In this document: piece after piece, positions 24,562 to 34,024 of the stretch
Layout: each line of letters starts with the position of its first letter
How positions within the stretch are numbered: the first letter of the stretch is position 1
NCBI GenBank assembly: GCA_963841415.1
Contig: CAWJCN010000001.1
Coordinates: 1,550,001 to 1,614,000 of the forward strand
Length of the DNA: 64,000 nt
Direction: 5' to 3'
Source: DASUAS01 sp963841415
GTDB lineage: Bacteria > Actinomycetota > Acidimicrobiia > IMCC26256 > DASPTH01
The notes under the pieces: model-generated
What the model was told of the DNA's origin: nothing
The model's database searches: none
The model's input: only the letters and a program-made list of their open reading frames with translations
Position numbers and translations under genes: made by a program

Positions 24562-25707
24562 CTAGGCGCCGTCGAGCTCGGCGAGGATCTCGTCGGTGTG
24601 CTCTCCGACCGCCGGCGACGGGCGCAATGGCACGTCGTGGTCGAAGTGCACAGCCGATCGTGGGTGCACGATCTCTCCCAGCTGTGGATGGACCTCGTGG
24701 ATGAGAAAGCCGGGCGATGTCGCGTCGACGAGATCGGGGAGGTCCTCGAGCGACGCGACCTTCGCGCTCGGGACGCCTTCCGCCTGGAGGCGTGCCACCA
24801 CCTCGTCGGTGGGAAGCGTGGCCAGGATCCCGGCGATCTCCTTCATCACCGGCGCTGAGTTGCGCCCGCGCTTTTGGGGGTCGTCGAGGTCCGGATGGCC
24901 GACGAGGTCGTTCTTGTCCACCGCGCGGAGCAGGCCGTCCCACTGAGGTGTCGTCACCGTGACCATGGCGATGTGGCCGTCGGCGCACGGCGTGAGCCGG
25001 AACGTGCGCGACTGCGACGGCAACTGGTCGAAGTCGCCGCGCATGGTCACGTTGGTGGTGGCATCGGGCCAGAGGAACGCGAGGCCTGCGTGCAGCATCG
25101 GGATCTCGACGTACTGTCCGCGTCCGGTGCGTGATCGCTCGAAGAGCGCGGCGGTGATTGCCTGGGCCGCGGTGAGTCCCGTCACCTTGTCGACCACAGC
25201 CTGCTGCACGAGCACCGGCGTGCCCGACTTCAAATCGGCCTGATTGGCGCCGAAGCCGGTCATCGCCTGGATCACGTGGTCGTACGCCGGCGCGTCGGCG
25301 AGCTTCGACGAGGACGGAAACCCGCGGATCGCGGCGTAGATCAGCTCGGGGTGCTGGCGCACCAGGTCATCCGCGGCAAACCCGAGCTTGGGCATGACGC
25401 CGGGCCGGAAGTTCTCGACGAGCACGTCAGCGGTCGCGACCAGGCGGCGCAGGGTGGCCAGATCCTCATCGCGGTCGAAGTCGAGCGCGATCGAGCGCTT
25501 CCCCCAGTTCGTGTTCACGAAGTACGCGGACGTGCCGCCACGCCCCGACCCGATCTTGCGCAGGATGTCGCCTACCGGCGGCCGTTCGACCTTGATCACG
25601 TCGGCGCCCTGCTGGGCAAGGATCAGCGTCGAGAACGGGCCCGACAGGTTCACGGTCAGGTCGACGACCCGCACGCCGGCGAGAGGCCCCTCAGTCGATC
25701 CGGTCAT
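24562..25707 (-). CDS. CaiB/BaiF family CoA-transferase
   Basis: From ATG 25707 the protein has 381 residues, typical for class III CoA-transferases. It shows GVRVVDLTVNLSGPFSTLIL, GADVIKVERP, the NWGKRSIALDFDR segment, and the active-site Asp in VVDKVTGLTAAQAITAAL, followed by RTGRGQYVEIPML. These enzymes move CoA between carboxylic acids and so activate a substrate without ATP. It overlaps the upstream LLM gene by 4 bp (ATGA), so both form an operon. The substrate acid is unknown. Confidence 0.92.
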   Translation of the reverse strand: MTGSTEGPLAGVRVVDLTVNLSGPFSTLILAQQGADVIKVERPPVGDILRKIGSGRGGTSAYFVNTNWGKRSIALDFDRDEDLATLRRLVATADVLVENFRPGVMPKLGFAADDLVRQHPELIYAAIRGFPSSSKLADAPAYDHVIQAMTGFGANQADLKSGTPVLVQQAVVDKVTGLTAAQAITAALFERSRTGRGQYVEIPMLHAGLAFLWPDATTNVTMRGDFDQLPSQSRTFRLTPCADGHIAMVTVTTPQWDGLLRAVDKNDLVGHPDLDDPQKRGRNSAPVMKEIAGILATLPTDEVVARLQAEGVPSAKVASLEDLPDLVDATSPGFLIHEVHPQLGEIVHPRSAVHFDHDVPLRPSPAVGEHTDEILAELDGA

Positions 25708-26660
25708 GAGTGTGCAACCTCGTGGTCGGTGTCGGGAGGCATTTCGAGCGCGAGGCCGCGCCACGCGTCGACCACACGCTCGAGGACGTGGAGCGCGCGC
25801 GACGGATCGGACACGAAGTACGGCATCGGGAACTGGACGTCGGTGACCCCGGCGGCGACGAGCGCAGACGCGTCGTCGAGCGTGGCCTCGATGTCGGGGC
25901 GGCGGCGCGCGTCCACGCGCGGTGCGAGCTCGGCCCGGACAATGAACGGCGACTGGGAACGCCCAAGGTGACGCCGGGCGGCTCGGATCCGCGCGACGCC
26001 ATCGGCGACGACCGACGGTTCCGCGCCCATCACCGTGATCCAGCCGTTGCCGGCCGTCGTGATGCGCGTGAGGTTGCGCGCGTGGGCAGAGCCGGCGAAG
26101 AGCACCGGGAGCGGTTGCTGGACCGGAAGCGGCACGCTGCTGAGGGACTCGAACGCGACCGAGTCGGACTCGTACGACGCGACGGGTTGCTTCCACAGCG
26201 CGCGGCACGCACCGATCACGTCGTCGAGCACGATGCCGCGCCGATGGAAGTCGACGCCGCACGCGTCGTACTCGGCCTCGTGCCATCCCACGGCTACGCC
26301 CAGTTCGAGGCGCCCGTTCGACATGACGTCGATCGTCGCCGCGGTCTTCGCGAGGAGCGGGGCGGGCCGCAGCGGCGCGATGAGGATCCCGGTGGTGAGC
26401 CGCACCCTCTCGGTCACGGTCGCAATGGCCATGAGCAGGCTGAGCGGTTCGAGGAACGGCGCATCGGACCGAAGCGGGAACTTCCCGAACGGATAGCCGC
26501 TCGTGTCGGGACCGATCGCCACATGATCGGCGACAGCCACCGCGTCGACCCCGAGCTCTTCCGCGTGCACCGCGAGCTCGACCAGCGGTCGGGGACCACC
26601 GGTCGCCGCCGGCCCGCACACCGGCAGCGACACTGTCAACCGCGCGGGACCATGAGACAT
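25704..26660 (-). CDS. LLM class flavin/F420-dependent oxidoreductase
   Basis: The 318-residue protein from ATG 26660 starts MSHGPARLTVSLPV and contains VDAVAVADHVAIGPDTSGYP, RVRLTTGILIAPLRPAPLLA, NGRLELGVAVGWHEAEYDA and LPVLFAGSAHARN, a full luciferase-like barrel of the TIGR03619-like kind. It resembles the LLM gene directly divergent from it (26769), so the pair probably arose by duplication. It is translationally coupled to the CaiB gene downstream. The cofactor and substrate are unknown. Confidence 0.88.
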   Translation of the reverse strand: MSHGPARLTVSLPVCGPAATGGPRPLVELAVHAEELGVDAVAVADHVAIGPDTSGYPFGKFPLRSDAPFLEPLSLLMAIATVTERVRLTTGILIAPLRPAPLLAKTAATIDVMSNGRLELGVAVGWHEAEYDACGVDFHRRGIVLDDVIGACRALWKQPVASYESDSVAFESLSSVPLPVQQPLPVLFAGSAHARNLTRITTAGNGWITVMGAEPSVVADGVARIRAARRHLGRSQSPFIVRAELAPRVDARRRPDIEATLDDASALVAAGVTDVQFPMPYFVSDPSRALHVLERVVDAWRGLALEMPPDTDHEVAHS

Positions 26661-26768
26661 GACGGACGCGCTCCGACGACGGGAGGTGGTACGGAAGGGG
26701 TGAAGCAGCAGAACGAAGTTTGCTCTATTGTACAGCCCTCTCCGAGACCGACAACGAACGGAGCAGTG

Positions 26769-27713
26769 GTGGCGTCCGATCACACTCCCGGCCTTCGCCT
26801 GTCGCTCGGCCTCCAGTCGCATGCCGCCCGCCACGGCACCGACGAGCTGGGCCTGGTCGAGTTCGCGCGGCTCACCGAAGCGGCCGGCCTCGACGGCGTC
26901 GTGATCGGCGACCACGTCGTGCTCGGCAACCGCCTCGACCGCTACCCCTATCCTCCGGTGCACTTTGCGCAGGACGCGTCGTGGATGGAACCGCTGACCC
27001 TCCTCGCCGCGATCGCCGCGGTCACGAAGCGGATCAAGCTCACCACCGGCGTTCTCGTATCACCGTTGCGTCCGGCAGTGCTGCTCGCCAAGATCACGGC
27101 CACCCTCGACCAGCTCTCCGGTGGTCGGGTGGAGCTCGGCGTCGGGGTGGGTTGGCAACCCGAGGAGTTCGCCGCGGTCGGCGCCGACTTCAGTCAGCGG
27201 GGACAGCTCCTCACCGACGGGATCGCGGCGTGCCGTGCGCTCTGGGGTGCCGATCCCGCGTCGTTCCACTCGCCGACCACGAACTTCGACGAGCTGTGGT
27301 GTAACCCGAAGCCCTTCCGTCCCGAAGGCATTCCGGTCCTGTTCTCGGGCTCGCTGGGTGCTCGCAACCGGGCTCGGATCGTGGAGTTGGGCAACGGGTG
27401 GATCACCCACCCCCGCCAGCCCCTCGAGGAGGTCGCCGACGGTGTCGCCTCGCTCGCGAGGAGCTACGAAGAGTACGGACGCGATCCCGCGACACTGATC
27501 GTGCGAACGTCGTTGCCGATCGTGCGGCACGATCCCAGCGGTGTACCCGACTTCGCCGTTTCGCTCGCGAGGCTCGGTGCCCTTCGCGATGCCGGCGTCA
27601 CCGACCTGACGATCTGGTCGAACAGCTTCATCGACTCGAGCGACGAGGCTGAGGACCGAATCACCGCACTCGGCGCAGCATGGAAGCACGCCCGAGCAGA
27701 GGTGAGCGCGTGA
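26769..27713 (+). CDS. LLM class flavin/F420-dependent oxidoreductase
   Basis: GTG 26769, the second of two adjacent GTGs and 5 nt after GGAG, gives 314 residues with GLDGVVIGDHVVLGNRLDRY, RIKLTTGVLVSPLRPAVLLA, GGRVELGVGVGWQPEEFA and IPVLFSGSLGARN. The same segments in the same order occur in the divergent gene ending at 26660. It leads an operon with an SDR (GTGA overlap), a FAS1-like hydratase and another SDR. It probably catalyses a redox step on the same pathway intermediate class as its paralogue. Confidence 0.88.
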   Translation: MASDHTPGLRLSLGLQSHAARHGTDELGLVEFARLTEAAGLDGVVIGDHVVLGNRLDRYPYPPVHFAQDASWMEPLTLLAAIAAVTKRIKLTTGVLVSPLRPAVLLAKITATLDQLSGGRVELGVGVGWQPEEFAAVGADFSQRGQLLTDGIAACRALWGADPASFHSPTTNFDELWCNPKPFRPEGIPVLFSGSLGARNRARIVELGNGWITHPRQPLEEVADGVASLARSYEEYGRDPATLIVRTSLPIVRHDPSGVPDFAVSLARLGALRDAGVTDLTIWSNSFIDSSDEAEDRITALGAAWKHARAEVSA

Positions 27714-28468
27714 CCCGCCTCAATGGACGCGTCGCCGTCGTCACCGGCGCCGCGCAAGGCGTCGGTCTGGGCATCGCGCTTGCGTTCGCGAGCGAGGGTG
27801 CGTCGCTCGCGATCGTCGACCGGAACAACGAGGGGGCACTCGACGCGGTGGAGCAGTGTCGCGGGCGCGGCGTGCGAGCCGAAGCGTTCGCGTGCGACGT
27901 GGCCGATCGCGCCGACGTGACGCGCACCGTCGACTCGGTCGTCGACACGTTCGGCGGACTGCAGATCCTCGTGAACAACGCGCACACGTTCACACTTGGC
28001 ATCCCGCTGCTCGACACCACCCTCGACGACATGGAGCAGTCGTGGCGCACCGCGGTGCTCGGCACGCTCTACTTCATGCAGGCTGCGCACCCTGCGCTTG
28101 CCGTCGACGGCGGCAAGATCCTCAACATCGGATCGGGCTCCGCACTCGACGGCGACGCGGGCTCGGCCAGCTACGCGTCGGCCAAGGAGGGAGTGCGAGT
28201 GCTCACTCGCGTCGCCGCGCGCGAGTGGGGACCGGAGGGCATCCACGTGAATACGCTCTGTCCCTTCTCTCGCTCACCGCGTTGGGAGGCGTTCGCCGCC
28301 GAGCACCCGGGGCGGGTCGAACGGCAGGCCGCGTCGCTCCCTCTGCGCCGAGCACCGGGCGACCCCGAGCTCGACATCGGACGCGCCGCGGTGTTCCTCG
28401 TGAGCGACGACTCGAGCTACGTCACCGGCCAGACCCTCTTCGTCGAAGGCGGGCGGATGCGGACATGA
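27710..28468 (+). CDS. SDR family oxidoreductase
   Basis: GTG 27710 overlaps the LLM stop and gives 252 residues. Cofactor motif TGAAQGVG is at about 12-19, VNNAH stands in place of the usual NNAG, and the catalytic triad is Ser in GSGSALDGD with YASAK. The end SSYVTGQTLFVEGG is typical. The His for Gly change in the NNAG loop is unusual but tolerated in the family. It is co-transcribed with the LLM, FAS1-like hydratase and a second SDR; it probably acts on a hydroxyacyl intermediate. Confidence 0.88.
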   Translation: MTRLNGRVAVVTGAAQGVGLGIALAFASEGASLAIVDRNNEGALDAVEQCRGRGVRAEAFACDVADRADVTRTVDSVVDTFGGLQILVNNAHTFTLGIPLLDTTLDDMEQSWRTAVLGTLYFMQAAHPALAVDGGKILNIGSGSALDGDAGSASYASAKEGVRVLTRVAAREWGPEGIHVNTLCPFSRSPRWEAFAAEHPGRVERQAASLPLRRAPGDPELDIGRAAVFLVSDDSSYVTGQTLFVEGGRMRT

Positions 28469-29001
28469 GCGTTTCGGAGCCACCAAGCAACGACGAGCAC
28501 CCGCTCGTCACCGGCGGCATGCGCGCGTCGCTCGGCGTCTGGGACGAGTGGAGCCCGTGGTCGGCACCGATCCGCGACTCCGACATCCGCCGCTGGGCGC
28601 TTGCCGTCTACTGGCCCGAGGCGGCCCCGCGGAAGTACTTGGATCCGACGATCGCGGCCGCGACGCCCGCAGGCGGGCTCGTGGCCCCCGAGGACTTCAA
28701 TCCGTTCGCATGGCCCGCTCCCGCTCCCGCTCCCGCGGATGCCGCGTGGCACCGCGCCGAACGGTCGGACCGCCGACCCGATCCACGGCAGGTACGGGGA
28801 CGAGTCAACGGAGGTTGCCGCGCGATTTACGGCGTCGCGATGCGTCCCGACGATCGCATCCGACGCCGGGTCCGCCTCCACGGGTGGCGCACTGCTGACG
28901 CGTCACGTGGACCGCTGTTGCTGGTCGACTATGAGCACGAGTGGCGCAACGAGCGCGACGAGCTCGTCCGCACCGCCGTCTACACGATCATCCACTGGTG
29001 A
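28465..29001 (+). CDS. FAS1-like (MaoC N-terminal-type) dehydratase domain protein
   Basis: ATG 28465 overlaps the SDR stop; the product is 178 residues. RDSDIRRWALAVYWPEAAPR near the start and LLLVDYEHEWRNERDELVRT at the end match the hot-dog domain found in the N-terminal half of MaoC-type hydratases, which need a partner subunit. A Pro/Ala-rich stretch (WPAPAPAPAD) breaks the middle. No catalytic Asp-His motif is present, so it probably acts as a non-catalytic subunit or thioesterase-like binder. Its partner may be the MaoC gene at 40601. Confidence 0.7.
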   Translation: MSVSEPPSNDEHPLVTGGMRASLGVWDEWSPWSAPIRDSDIRRWALAVYWPEAAPRKYLDPTIAAATPAGGLVAPEDFNPFAWPAPAPAPADAAWHRAERSDRRPDPRQVRGRVNGGCRAIYGVAMRPDDRIRRRVRLHGWRTADASRGPLLLVDYEHEWRNERDELVRTAVYTIIHW

Positions 29002-29019
29002 ACCGCTCCGGGAGTGCTC

Positions 29020-29799
29020 ATGTTGCTCGCTGACCAGGTTGTCGTCGTCTCGGGCGTCGGACCCGGGCTCGGTCGGTCCCTCGCACTCCGGTGCGCGGAT
29101 CACGGTGCACGAGTGGTGCTCGTCGCCCGGTCCGACGAACGGCTCGCCTCCGTCGCGAACGAGATCGAGGCGCGCGGCGGGCTCGCGGTTCCAGTACCGG
29201 GAGACGCCAGCTCACTCGAAGACTGCAAGCGCGTCGTTCGTGTCGCGTGCACGGCCTTCGGCCGCATCGACGGCCTCGTGAACAACGCCGCGGTCATCCC
29301 TCCCCTCGCTCCTGTCGCTGACGTCGACGACGACGTGCTTCGCGCCGCCCTCGACGGGAACCTCACCACCGCGTACCGGCTGACGCGTGCTGTCATCCCC
29401 TGCATGCGCGAACTGCGCCGCGGTTCTGTCGTGATGGTCGCGTCAGCCGTGTTCCGTCACCCCAAGACCGGCTTCGGTGCCTACAACATGGCGAAGCACG
29501 CATTGGTGGGCTTCGCCCGCTCGCTGGCGCTCGAGCTCGGGCCCGAGGGCGTGCGGGTCAACACCCTCGCGCCGGGCAAGATCGCCGGTGAGCGGCTGGA
29601 GTCCTTCTTCGCCGAGCGGGCGCCGGCCCTCGGCACCGACGTCGACACGCTCCGCGCGCGCTACGTCGAGAACATCGCGCTGCGCCGTCTCCCCGAAGCG
29701 GACGAATACGCCGACGCCGCGGTGTTCCTGCTCTCGGAGCTCTCGCGTGCGATCACCGGCCACGTGCTCGACGCGAACGGTGGCGAGTACTTCGACTGA
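29020..29799 (+). CDS. SDR family oxidoreductase
   Basis: The 259-residue SDR from ATG 29020 (GGGAG about 6 nt upstream) has SGVGPGLG as its cofactor motif, VNNAAV, and catalytic YNMAK preceded by VASAVF. Ser of the Ser-Tyr-Lys set is in VASAV. The tail AITGHVLDANGGEYF is normal. It is the last gene of the LLM/SDR/hydratase/SDR operon, 18 nt after the previous stop, and ends 8 nt from a convergent TetR gene. Confidence 0.88.
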   Translation: MLLADQVVVVSGVGPGLGRSLALRCADHGARVVLVARSDERLASVANEIEARGGLAVPVPGDASSLEDCKRVVRVACTAFGRIDGLVNNAAVIPPLAPVADVDDDVLRAALDGNLTTAYRLTRAVIPCMRELRRGSVVMVASAVFRHPKTGFGAYNMAKHALVGFARSLALELGPEGVRVNTLAPGKIAGERLESFFAERAPALGTDVDTLRARYVENIALRRLPEADEYADAAVFLLSELSRAITGHVLDANGGEYFD

Positions 29800-29807
29800 A
29801 CCCGACG

Positions 29808-30425
29808 TCAGGACGACCCGAGCAACCCGCCGACCGCGTACTGCTCGAAGTAACGACGGACCGTCGCCGGCCGTTGCACGTCGAAGCCCACGGAGACCGG
29901 CATGACGGTCACACTCATGAGCATGCGGGCGAGCATCTCGCTTGCTTCGAGCACGTCGACGTTGGTCGCGACCTCACCACGCTCCTTCGCAGCGCAGACG
30001 TAGGGGTGGAGGAATGCCGACATCCGCCTGAGCGCACCGTCGACGTCGGAGGCCATGATGCGGAAGATGTCGAGGTCGTCGGGCACGATCACGCCGTACC
30101 GGTGCTGGGTGAACGTGCGGGCGAACACCTCGCCGAATGCGCCGATCTGATCGGCGAGATCCGTGTGCGCAGCCATTGCGCCGGCTGCCTCGTCGTAGTA
30201 CCGCTGGGCGTGCCGGGTCACCGTGGCGTCGATCAGCGCACGACGATCGGGGAAGTAGCGGTACACGGTGCCGCGCGACAGCTCGGCGGTGTGCGCGACG
30301 TCGTGCATGGTGGTCTTCGCGATCCCGAGCTGCAGGAAGCACTCGGTCGCCGCCGCCAGGATCCGGTCCCGGGTGATGCCGTCATCGGCATCGGGTGCCG
30401 GCGTCTTCGGGTCCTGTGGTGACAT
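29808..30425 (-). CDS. TetR/AcrR family transcriptional regulator
   Basis: The 205-residue protein has an HTH at about 18-65 with LSRGTVYRYFPDRRALIDAT. Its C-terminal domain shares long blocks with the TetR protein at 35830-36453: QRYYDEAA, GAFGE, GALRRMS and EMLARMLMSVT versus EWLARMLMSVT, so the two are clear paralogues. It is divergent from the acyl-CoA dehydrogenase operon at 30553, which it probably controls by sensing an acyl-CoA or related ligand. No perfect palindrome was found in the 127-bp gap. Confidence 0.9.
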   Translation of the reverse strand: MSPQDPKTPAPDADDGITRDRILAAATECFLQLGIAKTTMHDVAHTAELSRGTVYRYFPDRRALIDATVTRHAQRYYDEAAGAMAAHTDLADQIGAFGEVFARTFTQHRYGVIVPDDLDIFRIMASDVDGALRRMSAFLHPYVCAAKERGEVATNVDVLEASEMLARMLMSVTVMPVSVGFDVQRPATVRRYFEQYAVGGLLGSS

Positions 30426-30552
30426 GGGGCTCCGCCATCCATCAGCCGAGTCGATCTCGGAGGACTTGGCCTGCGCTCGTCAGGACGATCGTACATCCCC
30501 TGTATTACTGTTATGTTCCAGTCCGGGTGTCCGGACCACGAGAAGGAGCGGT

Positions 30553-31752
30553 ATGGGGCTCGACCCGATCGTGCGCTTGCGGCTCACCGAGGAGCACGAA
30601 CAGCTGCGGTCCGACGTGCGCACCTGGCTCGACGTCCACCTGGCCGACGAGTTCCGCCACAGCGCCGCCAACGCCGACTACCTCCCCGAGGATGGGCATC
30701 AGCGTGCAGTCGAGTTCTGCCGGGCACTGCACGCGCAGGGCTGGTTCGTCCCCCACTGGCCGGCCGAGCACGAGGGTGGGGGCTTCGGGATCACCGAGCA
30801 GATGATCATCCGCGAGCAACTCGCCTACGCGGGCGCCCCGCTCGTGAACTCCAACGGCACCAACATGCTGGCGCCCATCCTCTTCTCGAACGGCACCGAG
30901 GAGCAGCAGGCGCGCTACCTCCCCGCCATCGCCCGCTGCGAGACGATGTGGGCGCAGGGCTACTCAGAACCCGAAGCCGGCTCCGACCTCGCTGCTCTGC
31001 GCATGACGGCCCGCCGCGACGGCGACGAGTACGTGGTGAACGGGCAGAAGACCTGGACCAGCAACGGGCGCCTGGCCGACTGGATGTTCGCGTTGGTTCG
31101 GACCGATCCGGACGCACCGCAACCCCAAGCGGGGATCTCGTTCCTCCTGGTCGACCTGCGCACCCCCGGCATCACCATCAGCCCCATCCGCTCCCTCACC
31201 GGCTACCCGACCTTCGCCGAGGAGTTCTTCGACGACGTGCGGGTGCCGGTCGAGAACCTCGTCGGTCCCGAAAACGACGGCTGGCGCATCGCCAAGGAGC
31301 TGCTCGTCTTCGAACGGTCCAACATCACGCGCGCCGCGCAGGGCCAGCGGTACGTCGACGAGTTGGTCGACTGGTGCCGCAAGAAGGAAGGCGCACCCGA
31401 CGACCCCCTCCGTTCCGCAGCGAATCGGATGGCACTCACACGCCTGGTCGAGAAGGTCGAGATCGGGCGCGCGCTCAGTTATCGGATCGCCCAGCTCCAG
31501 GCCCACGGCGGCATGACCGCGAGCTTGTCGTCACTGTCGAAGCTGTACCACGCCGAGTTCACGTTCGAATTGCGCACGGTCGGCTCGCAGATCCTCGGCG
31601 CCGCTGGCGACCTGATGCCCACGGAACCCGACGTGCCGGTGCACGGCCACTTCAGCGAAGGTCTGCTGCTCTCCATGCTCCACCGCATCGGCGGCGGGAC
31701 GAGCGACATCCAGCGCGACGTGATAGGTCGCGGGCTCGGACTCCCGAAGTAG
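30553..31752 (+). CDS. Acyl-CoA dehydrogenase family protein
   Basis: ATG 30553 with AAGGAG 4 nt upstream gives 399 residues. The FAD-binding and substrate segments YSEPEAGSDLA and NGQKTWTSNGRLADWMF are clear, and the C-terminus is GGGTSDIQRDVIGRGLGLP. The usual YEGT glutamate position reads GGGT, as in the steroid/side-chain type of acyl-CoA dehydrogenases where the base is placed elsewhere. It is first in an operon with an enoyl-CoA hydratase and a Baeyer-Villiger-type monooxygenase and probably introduces a C=C next to the thioester. Confidence 0.9.
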   Translation: MGLDPIVRLRLTEEHEQLRSDVRTWLDVHLADEFRHSAANADYLPEDGHQRAVEFCRALHAQGWFVPHWPAEHEGGGFGITEQMIIREQLAYAGAPLVNSNGTNMLAPILFSNGTEEQQARYLPAIARCETMWAQGYSEPEAGSDLAALRMTARRDGDEYVVNGQKTWTSNGRLADWMFALVRTDPDAPQPQAGISFLLVDLRTPGITISPIRSLTGYPTFAEEFFDDVRVPVENLVGPENDGWRIAKELLVFERSNITRAAQGQRYVDELVDWCRKKEGAPDDPLRSAANRMALTRLVEKVEIGRALSYRIAQLQAHGGMTASLSSLSKLYHAEFTFELRTVGSQILGAAGDLMPTEPDVPVHGHFSEGLLLSMLHRIGGGTSDIQRDVIGRGLGLPK

Positions 31753-31765
31753 CCAGGAGGGCAAC

Positions 31766-32572
31766 GTGAGCGATCAGGGCAACGAGCTGCTGCGCGAACA
31801 GGACGAAGGCGTGCTGCGCCTCGTCCTCAACCGCCCTGACGCGGGCAACTCGTTCGACAGCGCGATGCAGCGACAGCTGATCGACGCCTTCGTCGATGCG
31901 AGTGGTGACCCCGATGTACGTGTCGTCGTGCTGACCGCGACCGGGGACCGGCACTTCTGCACCGGCCCCGACCTGCGCGACCCCGAGTTCGCGCCCGACC
32001 CCGACCGGCGTGCCGGCGATGCAGCGCGCCGCCTCCGGATCGGGAGCCACCGCATGGTCCAGGCGATGCTCGACTGCGAGAAGCCCATCGTGTGCGGGCT
32101 CAACGGCACCGCCGCCGGCGCGGGCGCGAACCTCGTGTTCGGCGCGGACCTCGTGGTCGGAGTCGAGCACGCCACCATCATCGAGCTGTTCACGCGTCGG
32201 GGCCTCATCCCCGACGGCGGAGCCGCCTACCTGCTCTCGCGTCGCTTGCCACCGAACATCGCGAAACAGTTGGTGTTCTTCGCGGAGGCGATGACGATGA
32301 CCGACGCCCAGCGACTCGGCCTCGTCAACGAGGTCGTGCCGGCCGACCGGTTCGCGACGACCCTCGACGAGTGGGCGGCCCGGCTGGCGACGGGGCCCAC
32401 GCTGGCCTACGCCGCCGCCAAACAGCTCCTCAACCTCGCGGCCGACGACGGTCGGGACGCGTCGTTCACGCTCGAGGCGCTGCTGGTCGAGCAGATTGCA
32501 TCCACCGACGACGTGACCGAGGGAGTGGCGGCATTCCTCGAGAAGCGAGAGCCGAGGTTCCGAGGACGATGA
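31766..32572 (+). CDS. Enoyl-CoA hydratase/isomerase family protein
   Basis: GTG 31766 follows GGAGGG and gives 268 residues. Crotonase motifs are DRHFCTGPDLRD and NGTAAGAGANLVFGADLVV; the second active-site loop is RRGLIPDGGAAYLLSRRL, with Asp-Gly-Gly where many hydratases have the second Glu. It is the second gene of the acyl-CoA dehydrogenase operon and overlaps the monooxygenase gene by 4 bp. Hydration of the enoyl-CoA made by the preceding enzyme is the simplest role. Confidence 0.88.
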   Translation: MSDQGNELLREQDEGVLRLVLNRPDAGNSFDSAMQRQLIDAFVDASGDPDVRVVVLTATGDRHFCTGPDLRDPEFAPDPDRRAGDAARRLRIGSHRMVQAMLDCEKPIVCGLNGTAAGAGANLVFGADLVVGVEHATIIELFTRRGLIPDGGAAYLLSRRLPPNIAKQLVFFAEAMTMTDAQRLGLVNEVVPADRFATTLDEWAARLATGPTLAYAAAKQLLNLAADDGRDASFTLEALLVEQIASTDDVTEGVAAFLEKREPRFRGR

Positions 32573-34017
32573 CTGAACGACGCAAGCTGGCCGTGATCGG
32601 GGCCGGCCCCGGCGGCATCTGCACCGCGATCAAGCTGCTCGAAGCGGGCATCGACGACTTCGTCGTGCTGGAGCAGGGTGCGCGAGTCGGCGGTACCTGG
32701 TATCACAACCGCTACCCGGGCGCCGAGTGCGACGTCATGTCACACCTCTACTCGTATTCGTTCGAGCTCAACCCCGACTGGTCGCAGCGCTATGCCCGCC
32801 AGCCCGAGATCCACGCCTACCTCGAGCGCTGCGCCGAGAAGTACGGCGTCATACCCCACGTGTCCTTCGACACCAAGGTCACCGACGCCGAGTGGATCGA
32901 AGACCGCGCGGTGTGGCGGGTGCGCACCGACACCGGCCGCGAGCTCGAGGTCGAGGTCCTGGTGAGCGCGCTGGGGATGTTCAACATGCCGGTGTGGCCC
33001 GACATCCCCGGAAGGGAGACCTTCGCCGGCCGCGCTGTCCACTCGGCGCGCTGGCCCGGCGATCTCGACCTCACCGATCAGCGGGTCGCGGTGATAGGGA
33101 GTGCGGCGAGCTCGGTGCAGCTGGTCCCCCAGGTCGCGAAGATCGCAAGCCGTCTCGTGGTGTTCCAACGGACCGCGATCTGGGTGCTCCCGAAGGACGA
33201 CCGCCCCTATACCGACGAAGACCGCGAGCGCTTCCGCACCGACCCCGCGGCGATGCCCGAACTGCGCGGCAAACTGGAGCAGAGCGTCAACGAGATGATG
33301 ACGTTCTCCAACGCGGAGTTCCTCGCTCGGGCCAGAGAGGCCGGCCTCGAGAACCTCGCGGTGGTGGAGGACGACGACGTCCGGGTCCAGCTCACCCCGA
33401 AGGTGCCATGGGGCTCCCGTCGTCCGATCGTGTCGAACGTCTACTACCCGACGTTCAATCGGGAGAACGTCGAGCTCGTCACCGACTCGATCGTCGAGAT
33501 CACGCCCCATGGCCTGCGGACCGCCGACGGACGCGAGCACGAGGTGGACGTCATCGTCTTCGCCACCGGTTTCGACACCACCAGGTACCTCACCGCGGTG
33601 TCGGTGACCGGGCGCGACGGCCAACGACTCGAGGACGCGTGGGCCGACGACCCGGCCGCCTACCTCGGCGTGGTCACCAGTGGCTTTCCCAACCTCTTCA
33701 TGCTCTACGGCCCGAACACCAACAACGGCTCCATCCTGCGGATGTTGGAGTTCCAAGCCGAGTTCGTTGTGCGGTTCGTGCAGCTCATGGAGAAGGAGCA
33801 AGTGTCGTGGGTCGACCTCCGACCAGAGGCGCAGACGCACTTCAACCGACAGCTCCAGCACGCGCTCGACGGCATCGGCGTGTGGCGTGCCGAGCACGGC
33901 GGCTACTACCGCGGCCGATCCGGGCGGATCGTCACCCAGTGGCCACACACGATGGACGACTACGCCGAGAAGCTCCGCGGACTGTCGTTGATGGCGTTCG
34001 AGTACGCGCGTCCTTGA
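32569..34017 (+). CDS. Flavin-containing (Baeyer-Villiger-type) monooxygenase
   Basis: The 482-residue protein has two dinucleotide-binding motifs, GAGPGGICTA (about 10-19) and GSAASSVQ near 175, and between them the Baeyer-Villiger fingerprint as FAGRAVHSARWP, which fits FxGxxxHxxxW(P/D). The N-terminal VGGTWYHNRYPGAECDVMS is also typical. Such enzymes insert oxygen next to a ketone to make an ester or lactone. The lactonase-like SMP-30 gene at 49369 could open such a product; that link is inference. It is the last gene of its operon. Confidence 0.9.
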   Translation: MTERRKLAVIGAGPGGICTAIKLLEAGIDDFVVLEQGARVGGTWYHNRYPGAECDVMSHLYSYSFELNPDWSQRYARQPEIHAYLERCAEKYGVIPHVSFDTKVTDAEWIEDRAVWRVRTDTGRELEVEVLVSALGMFNMPVWPDIPGRETFAGRAVHSARWPGDLDLTDQRVAVIGSAASSVQLVPQVAKIASRLVVFQRTAIWVLPKDDRPYTDEDRERFRTDPAAMPELRGKLEQSVNEMMTFSNAEFLARAREAGLENLAVVEDDDVRVQLTPKVPWGSRRPIVSNVYYPTFNRENVELVTDSIVEITPHGLRTADGREHEVDVIVFATGFDTTRYLTAVSVTGRDGQRLEDAWADDPAAYLGVVTSGFPNLFMLYGPNTNNGSILRMLEFQAEFVVRFVQLMEKEQVSWVDLRPEAQTHFNRQLQHALDGIGVWRAEHGGYYRGRSGRIVTQWPHTMDDYAEKLRGLSLMAFEYARP

Positions 34018-34024
34018 AGCGTCC